This document shows positions 7,827-11,506 of a stretch of DNA of 11,506 nucleotides, piece after piece. The stretch lies in the NCBI GenBank assembly GCA_013375405.1, contig JABXJU010000134.1:1-11506 (forward strand), in the 5' to 3' direction. The DNA comes from Candidatus Helarchaeota archaeon (lineage in GTDB: Archaea; Asgardarchaeota; Lokiarchaeia; Helarchaeales; HEL-GB-A). Below the pieces are notes generated by a model. The model saw only the letters and a program-made list of their open reading frames with translations, was not told where the DNA came from and did no database searches. Every line of letters begins with the position of its first letter. Position 1 is the stretch's first letter. Position numbers and translations under genes: made by a program.

Positions 7827-7850
7827 GTGATATGATACGGATAATATCAC
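7827..7850. promoter_or_regulatory. Palindrome, possible repressor operator
   Basis: GTGATAT (7827-7833) and ATATCAC (7844-7850) are perfect 7-base inverted arms separated by 10 bases, a spacing suited to a dimeric helix-turn-helix protein. It occupies the space between a TATA-like element and the predicted start of transcription, the classic site of repression in archaea. The bound factor is unknown. Confidence 0.4.
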
Positions 7851-7879
7851 ACTAGATAACGATTTTAGAGAATAAGTAT

Positions 7880-7987
7880 ATGAAGACCGTTAAAGAGAAT
7901 ATGGCAAATGAAAAAATGCAGAATTCTATAAGTGCTCTTCTTGTACTTTTAGTCGTTATCATCGTCCTTGTTATTATCATTGTATAA
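7880..7987 (+). CDS. 35-residue single-span membrane peptide
   Basis: ATG at 7880 to TAA at 7985-7987 encodes a charged/polar N-terminus of about 18 residues (MKTVKENMANEKMQNS) followed by an uninterrupted run of 16 residues composed only of Ala, Leu, Ile and Val that ends at the stop codon. A tail-anchored or N-in single-span topology is likely. The second Met (codon 8, base 7901) is an alternative start, with a weak AAAGAGA before it. Support comes from the extreme hydrophobic run, the upstream TATA-like/palindrome element and the hairpin that begins two bases after the stop. Short length means it could still be chance. Function is unknown; small hydrophobic peptides act as complex subunits, regulators or toxins. 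Confidence 0.45.
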   Translation: MKTVKENMANEKMQNSISALLVLLVVIIVLVIIIV

Positions 7988-7988
7988 A

Positions 7989-8020
7989 GCCCCTGTAATG
8001 TTTGTAAATGTTACGGGGGC
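7989..8020. other. Strong hairpin after the micropeptide gene
   Basis: GCCCCTGTAA (7989-7998) pairs with TTACGGGGGC (8011-8020) over 10 base pairs, one of them G-T, around a 12-base loop. Its GC-rich stem stands out in AT-rich surroundings. On the plus strand an A run, not a T run, follows it, so it is not a standard rho-independent terminator; on the minus strand a short T run follows. It may be a transcript-end or stabilising structure, or a protein-binding site. Confidence 0.45.
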
Positions 8021-8056
8021 GGAAAAAAATCCTGAATTTTAAAGTAAGCTCTTGTA

Positions 8057-8065
8057 ACCTTTATA
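8057..8065 (+). promoter_or_regulatory. Candidate TATA box for the porGDAB operon
   Basis: CTTTATAAC, about 75 bases before the porG ATG, is the best TATA match in the 8021-8134 leader. A second candidate, CATATAAC, lies at about 8082-8090. The rest of the leader is A-rich and ends in GGAG (8123-8126), eight bases before the ATG. Confidence 0.4.
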
Positions 8066-8134
8066 ACATTGAGGGACAAATCCATATAACAGGGCAACAA
8101 AAAAGCAGAGAATAATAGAATTGGAGAAAAAAAA

Positions 8135-8701
8135 ATGGCAAAAGATAAAAAATTGATTGAAATAAGATGGCACGGTCGAGGTGGCCAAGGAACTATCACA
8201 GCGGCGAACCTATTAGCGAAAGCGGCCTTTAAACAAGGCTATAAAGGCGTACAATCTATTCCTTGGATTGGCGCAGAGCGGAGAGGAGCTCCGATTAAAG
8301 CATTCACACGCCTATCGAAAGAAGAAGTTCGACTTCATTCTCAGATATATGAACCAGATATTGTTATTTTAATGGACCATACCTTGTTTTATGTTTATAA
8401 AGGAATGGTTACTGCAGGCTTGAAAGACGGTAGCATTCTTCTCGTGAATTCCCCGAAGGAGATTAAACCTGACAATGGATATCAAGTTAAATTTATTGAC
8501 GCTACGGGAATATCAATTAAGATCGGATTAGAGGTCGCAGGAACGCCGGTTATTAATGCCCCAATGTTAGGAGCGTTCGCAAAAATAACAGGTATTCTGG
8601 ATTTTGAAACTGTTGCGCAGAGTATTAGGGAAGAGTGGCCCGGAAAGTGGGCGGATAAAAATGTTGAAGCAGCTAAAGCGGCCTACGAAACCATCAAATA
8701 G
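8135..8701 (+). CDS. porG: Pyruvate:ferredoxin oxidoreductase, gamma subunit
   Basis: This is the gamma subunit of the cytoplasmic four-subunit enzyme that converts pyruvate and CoA to acetyl-CoA, CO2 and reduced ferredoxin; this domain binds CoA. The 188 residues are of normal length. Seen: GRGGQGTITAANLLAKAA (14-31), the family signature, then GAERRGAPIKAFTRL, IYEPDIVILMD and the C-terminal NAPMLGAFAKITG segment. GGAG at 8123-8126 supports the ATG at 8135. First gene of the gamma-delta-alpha-beta order typical of archaea. PorG and 2-ketoisovalerate VorG are close relatives; the pyruvate assignment rests on the family-typical PorA and PorB motifs downstream and is likely but not certain. Confidence 0.93.
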   Translation: MAKDKKLIEIRWHGRGGQGTITAANLLAKAAFKQGYKGVQSIPWIGAERRGAPIKAFTRLSKEEVRLHSQIYEPDIVILMDHTLFYVYKGMVTAGLKDGSILLVNSPKEIKPDNGYQVKFIDATGISIKIGLEVAGTPVINAPMLGAFAKITGILDFETVAQSIREEWPGKWADKNVEAAKAAYETIK

Positions 8702-8707
8702 ATATGT

Positions 8708-8713
8708 AAGGAG
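8708..8713 (+). promoter_or_regulatory. Ribosome binding site of porD
   Basis: AAGGAG lies nine bases before the porD ATG, within the 21-base gap after the porG stop, and fixes the start at 8723. Confidence 0.7.
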
Positions 8714-8722
8714 AAAAAGAAA

Positions 8723-9058
8723 ATGGCTAAGAAAAAATATTGGAAATGGAAAGAAATTGAAACCCACAAATGCATTGATGATCTCCCCCCAGTACCGCTT
8801 TCTTTACCGAATTATGGGAGTATAGGCGCAACTGGTGATTGGAGAACATTTGTACCAATAATCGATAAGGAAAAATGTAATCAATGTTATATATGTTGGA
8901 TGTATTGTCCAGAGGCAGTTATTGATATCGATGAAGAAGGGTATCCTGTAATCGATCTAGATTATTGTAAAGGTTGTTTGATTTGCGTTTATGAGTGTCC
9001 GAAGAAAGCGATTGAGCAAGTTCGAGAGGAGAAAAAAGTACTTGAAGGAGAGAAATAA
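8723..9058 (+). CDS. porD: Pyruvate:ferredoxin oxidoreductase, delta (ferredoxin) subunit
   Basis: This subunit carries two [4Fe-4S] clusters that pass electrons from the TPP site of the alpha/beta core to external ferredoxin. The 111 residues include two complete CxxCxxCxxxCP motifs: Cys52/55/58/62 with Pro63, and Cys82/85/88/92 with Pro93. The GDWRTFVPIID segment just before the first motif is typical of PorD. The N-terminal 30 residues are Lys/Trp-rich and less conserved; Cys17 there is extra and not part of a cluster motif. porA starts two bases after this stop, so translation is probably coupled. Confidence 0.95.
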   Translation: MAKKKYWKWKEIETHKCIDDLPPVPLSLPNYGSIGATGDWRTFVPIIDKEKCNQCYICWMYCPEAVIDIDEEGYPVIDLDYCKGCLICVYECPKKAIEQVREEKKVLEGEK

Positions 9059-9060
9059 GA

Positions 9061-10302
9061 ATGACACAACAAAAGCTAGTAGTAGAGGAAGCAGATCGTA
9101 TAATTTCAGGAAATGCCGCATGTGCTTGGGCCGCACGGTATGCAAGAGTTAATGTTATTTCAGCTTATCCCATAACCCCCCAAACCACAATTGTTGAGAA
9201 ACTTTCAGATTTTGTTGAAGAAGGAAAACTAGATTCAGAATATATTAGAGTAGAAAGTGAACATAGCGTTATGGCCTCACTGATTGGAGCAGCCTATACA
9301 GGTGCACGGACCTATTCAGCAACAAGCGGTCAAGGACTTTTCTATATGCATGAAATGTTGCACTGGGCTGCTGGCGCTCGCCTCCCTATCGTCATGGGTA
9401 TTGCCAACCGTGGCGTGGCTCCGCCCTGGAACATCTGGGCCGACCATCAGGACGTAATGGCCCAACGAGATACGGGTTGGATGATTTTCTTCTCATCAAA
9501 TCATCAGGAAATCTTCGATACACACCTCCAATTGTATAAAATCTGTGAGAATGAAGATGTCTTTCTACCAGCATTTGTATGTTTAGGCGGATTCATAATG
9601 TCCCATACACAACAAGCAGTGCACATGCCAGACCAAACCTTAGTCGATGAATTTTTACCTGAAGTTCCAGAAAAGGGATGGCCACATTTCTTCCTTGATC
9701 CAGATCGGCCAATTACACACGGTAATCTACAGAGTCCCGGAGGTCCTAACGTCACACCAGACGCCTGGTACTATGAATACCGCTATTTGATTCAAAAAGC
9801 CCATGAAAAGGCCAAACAAGTTATTATTGACGTTGCAAAAGAATATAAAAAGAAATTTGGAATATTCCATGGAGACCTTATTGAAGAGTACAAATGTGAT
9901 GATACTGAGGTGGCGTTAGTTTCGATCGGATGTATAGCTGATCAAGCCAAGGTCGCTGTGGATAACTTAAGAGAACAAGGGTATAAGGTCGGGGCAGTAA
10001 AGCTCAGATGCTATAAACCTTTTCCGACGGAACAATTTCAAAAACTAGCGAATCGAATTCGTATCTTTCCTGTAATGGAGCGGAGCATGGCATTTGGTCT
10101 CACTGGTGGAATTGCCTCCGTCGATTTAAAAGCGGTTTTTTACCAGCACCCAAAAAAACCTTTCGTCCTTCCTGTTATAGCCGGTGTTGGCGGTCGGGAT
10201 GTCCGCGTTGAGGATCAGATGGATGTATTGAAACAAGCTGTAGAAATGGTGGAGAGTAATGAGATCAAAACAAACCTTATTTTATCGGGGATGCATAAAT
10301 AG
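9061..10302 (+). CDS. porA: Pyruvate:ferredoxin oxidoreductase, alpha subunit
   Basis: The alpha subunit, with PorB, forms the thiamine pyrophosphate active site. It has 413 residues, slightly longer than many archaeal PorA proteins. Domain I holds GNAACAWAARYA and YPITPQTTI (36-44), which contacts substrate. RVESEHS (63-69) includes Glu65, the expected TPP-activating acid. ATSGQGLFYMHEML follows, then PPWNIWADHQDVMAQRDTGW (121-140), a conserved block. LDPDRPITHGNL and the EVALVSIGC to GAVKLRCYKPFP region belong to the CoA-side domain. A GAAGGAG inside the end of porD (9044-9050) serves as ribosome binding site. Bases 9361-9480 (residues 101-140) have 76 G+C of 120, against 27 of 60 just before and 19 of 60 just after, a sharp compositional island inside an intact frame. 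Confidence 0.95.
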   Translation: MTQQKLVVEEADRIISGNAACAWAARYARVNVISAYPITPQTTIVEKLSDFVEEGKLDSEYIRVESEHSVMASLIGAAYTGARTYSATSGQGLFYMHEMLHWAAGARLPIVMGIANRGVAPPWNIWADHQDVMAQRDTGWMIFFSSNHQEIFDTHLQLYKICENEDVFLPAFVCLGGFIMSHTQQAVHMPDQTLVDEFLPEVPEKGWPHFFLDPDRPITHGNLQSPGGPNVTPDAWYYEYRYLIQKAHEKAKQVIIDVAKEYKKKFGIFHGDLIEEYKCDDTEVALVSIGCIADQAKVAVDNLREQGYKVGAVKLRCYKPFPTEQFQKLANRIRIFPVMERSMAFGLTGGIASVDLKAVFYQHPKKPFVLPVIAGVGGRDVRVEDQMDVLKQAVEMVESNEIKTNLILSGMHK

Positions 10303-10306
10303 GAGG
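10301..10306 (+). promoter_or_regulatory. Ribosome binding site of porB
   Basis: AGGAGG overlaps the porA stop codon and lies seven bases before the porB ATG at 10314. It is the strongest Shine-Dalgarno sequence in the window and points to coupled translation. Confidence 0.75.
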
Positions 10307-10313
10307 AATTGGC

Positions 10314-11249
10314 ATGGTTAAGTTAAAAGAGCTAGTAAAAGATTCCGTGGCTGGAGAAGAATATTTTCTTAAAGGCAATTCAAGTTGTGCAGGATGCGGT
10401 GGGGAACTTTCCATTCGCTGGATTTTAAAAGCCCTTGGAAAAAATACGATCGTGGTTACCCCTGCAAGTTGTTTTAATGTTACCATTGGACTGTATCCCA
10501 AAGCTGCGCCAGCTATCCCATATCTTAATATGGCATTTGCTGCGGGGGCGGCAGCTTGCAGCGGAATTGCTGCAGGTTTGGCAGCGAGGAAGAAGAGAGA
10601 TCCTTCCATGGAAAATATTACAGTGCTCTGCTATGGTGGAGATGGAGGCACTATCGATATCGGAATCCAAGGGTTATCCGGAGCAGCAGAACGTGGAGCA
10701 AATATAATTTATGTCTGTTACGATAATGAAGCCTATATGAATACAGGAACCCAACGGAGTGGTGGTACCCCCTTTGGAGCATGGACTACCACTACCCCGA
10801 CAGGAAAACAGCAACATAAAAAGAACGTGCCAATGATAATGGCGGCTCATGGAATTCCATATGTTGCAACAGCCTGTTCAGCTTATCCTCTTGACCTCTA
10901 TCAAAAAGCCAAAAAAGCGAAAGATATCAAAGGAACTAAATATATTCACGTGCTCGCCCCATGTGCCCCAGGATGGCGGTTTCCAACCGAACTCACCATT
11001 GAAATTGGACGTAAGGCAGTACAAACTGGCATGTGGGTGCTCTATGAAATAGAAAATGGAAAAATGTCACTCTCCGGTCCGAGTAAAAAATTTCTGGAGA
11101 AAGAAAAGCGGACACCCATTGAAGATTATGTCAAACTACAAGGGAGATTCAGAAACATTTCTCCAGAAAAGATACAAACGTTACAGAAGTGGGTCGATCA
11201 GCAGTGGGAAAGCTTGCAACATCGGCTCCAGTATTGCAGTGAATTCTAA
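10314..11249 (+). CDS. porB: Pyruvate:ferredoxin oxidoreductase, beta subunit
   Basis: The beta subunit binds thiamine pyrophosphate and the proximal [4Fe-4S] cluster. It has 311 residues, the normal length. Cluster ligands can be placed at Cys25 and Cys28 (SCAGCGGELSIRWILKALG), Cys53 (PASCFNVT) and Cys217 (LAPCAPGWRF). The TPP/Mg motif is GDGGTIDIGIQGLSGAAERG (109-128) with DNEAYMNTG (137-145), followed by QRSGGTPFGAWTTTTPTG, the substrate-loop block typical of pyruvate enzymes. The C-terminal 70 residues, Lys/Glu-rich, are the usual variable tail. It is the last gene of the operon, with a T-rich terminator seven bases after its stop. Confidence 0.95.
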   Translation: MVKLKELVKDSVAGEEYFLKGNSSCAGCGGELSIRWILKALGKNTIVVTPASCFNVTIGLYPKAAPAIPYLNMAFAAGAAACSGIAAGLAARKKRDPSMENITVLCYGGDGGTIDIGIQGLSGAAERGANIIYVCYDNEAYMNTGTQRSGGTPFGAWTTTTPTGKQQHKKNVPMIMAAHGIPYVATACSAYPLDLYQKAKKAKDIKGTKYIHVLAPCAPGWRFPTELTIEIGRKAVQTGMWVLYEIENGKMSLSGPSKKFLEKEKRTPIEDYVKLQGRFRNISPEKIQTLQKWVDQQWESLQHRLQYCSEF

Positions 11250-11255
11250 CAGAAT

Positions 11256-11277
11256 CTAATTTTTCTTTTTTAATTAG
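11256..11277 (+). terminator. T-rich terminator of the por operon
   Basis: CTAATT and AATTAG form 6-base inverted arms around a T tract (four T, C, five T or more), seven bases past the porB stop. T tracts like this end archaeal transcripts. The right arm includes the stop codon of the convergent gene. Confidence 0.6.
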
Positions 11278-11501
11278 TTGTTATCAATATTGTTTCTCTG
11301 CGGGATTCGTGGAGAGTTCGAGTCTGTATTTTCGGTCCGTTTTAACATCATTTCTTCAACAAATTTTTTCGCTGGCCCTGGAGGCATTAAAGCGGCTACT
11401 TCCTCCATTGCTGCGATAATTTTTGCTTCTTTTTCATCGGCGCTCAAGACCTCATCCGCTTTATCCAGCATGATAGGTTTACTCTGGGATTCTTCGCTCA
11501 T
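11274..11501 (-). CDS. Small hypothetical protein, possibly partial
   Basis: This is a 75-residue acidic, soluble protein from the ATG at 11499-11501. Residues 10-53 (LDKADEVLSADEKEAKIIAA onward, then MPPGPAKKFVEEMML) look like two or three helices broken by a Pro-Pro-Gly turn; the last 20 residues are Asn/Arg/Ser-rich and probably disordered. The five visible bases upstream keep the frame open to the window edge, so the ATG may be internal and the gene longer. It converges with porB, 24 bases apart, sharing the terminator region. I do not recognise the family. Confidence 0.5.
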   Translation of the reverse strand: MSEESQSKPIMLDKADEVLSADEKEAKIIAAMEEVAALMPPGPAKKFVEEMMLKRTENTDSNSPRIPQRNNIDNN

Positions 11502-11506
11502 TTCTT

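Noticed and set aside
8011..8199. Minus-strand 62-codon frame across the por leader and porG start
   Set aside because: Overlaps the hairpin, promoter and porG; no ribosome binding site or family resemblance.
9392..9755. Minus-strand open frames across porA
   Set aside because: Shadows of the porA reading frame; the GC-rich patch lowers stop frequency on the opposite strand, and the translations look like no protein.
10277..10670. Minus-strand open frames across the start of porB
   Set aside because: Fully covered by porB, whose motifs are unmistakable; low-complexity Ala-rich translation is a by-product of Ala/Gly codons.
8135..11249. Operon as 2-ketoisovalerate or indolepyruvate oxidoreductase
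   Set aside because: Indolepyruvate enzymes have a different two-subunit layout. The PorA block PPWNIWADHQDVMAQRDTGW and the PorB block QRSGGTPFGAWTTTTP fit the pyruvate branch better, though substrate is not proven by sequence.

Overview
The window reads as a low-GC archaeal chromosome fragment. Archaeal marks are a CTP-type riboflavin kinase fused to a winged-helix DNA-binding domain (RbkR/RibK), a four-subunit porGDAB pyruvate:ferredoxin oxidoreductase operon, TATA-like boxes 20-75 bases ahead of several genes, T-rich rather than hairpin-plus-U terminators, and at least one gene that looks leaderless. Asgard (Lokiarchaeia-like) origin is my guess from overall flavour and low GC; no marker here proves it.

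Layout. 1-3389 (+): the 3' 1128 codons of a very large STAND/NACHT-like P-loop NTPase, open at the left edge, so the true start and any N-terminal effector domain lie outside. It is more AT-rich than the por operon by eye and resembles an accessory, probably defence-type gene. 3390-3615: AT-rich spacer with a diverged direct repeat. 3616-5718 (-): a single-subunit, cytoplasmic molybdo/tungstopterin oxidoreductase with an N-terminal [4Fe-4S] motif and no electron-transfer partner beside it. 5719-5935: divergent promoter region. 5936-6589 (+): rbkR, with an apparent problem at its start. 6569-7048 (-): hypothetical helical protein overlapping rbkR tail to tail. 7166-7690 (+): hypothetical alpha/beta protein with a leaderless-type promoter. 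7691-8134: intergenic stretch that is not empty: a 7-bp-arm palindrome (7827-7850) next to a TATA-like element, an unlisted 35-residue single-span membrane peptide (7880-7987), a strong hairpin (7989-8020), then the por promoter. 8135-11249 (+): porG, porD, porA, porB, tightly spaced, each with a purine-rich ribosome binding site. 11250-11277: T-rich terminator. 11274-11501 (-): small hypothetical gene, possibly cut by the right edge.

How the genes fit. PorGDAB catalyses pyruvate + CoA + oxidised ferredoxin to acetyl-CoA + CO2 + reduced ferredoxin, the central carbon/electron node of an anaerobe. The molybdopterin oxidoreductase and the FMN-making riboflavin kinase are also redox-related, but nothing shows co-regulation. 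The most discovery-prone items are the truncated STAND NTPase, the palindrome/micropeptide/hairpin cassette at 7820-8020, the missing rbkR start, and an abrupt 63 percent GC patch inside porA.
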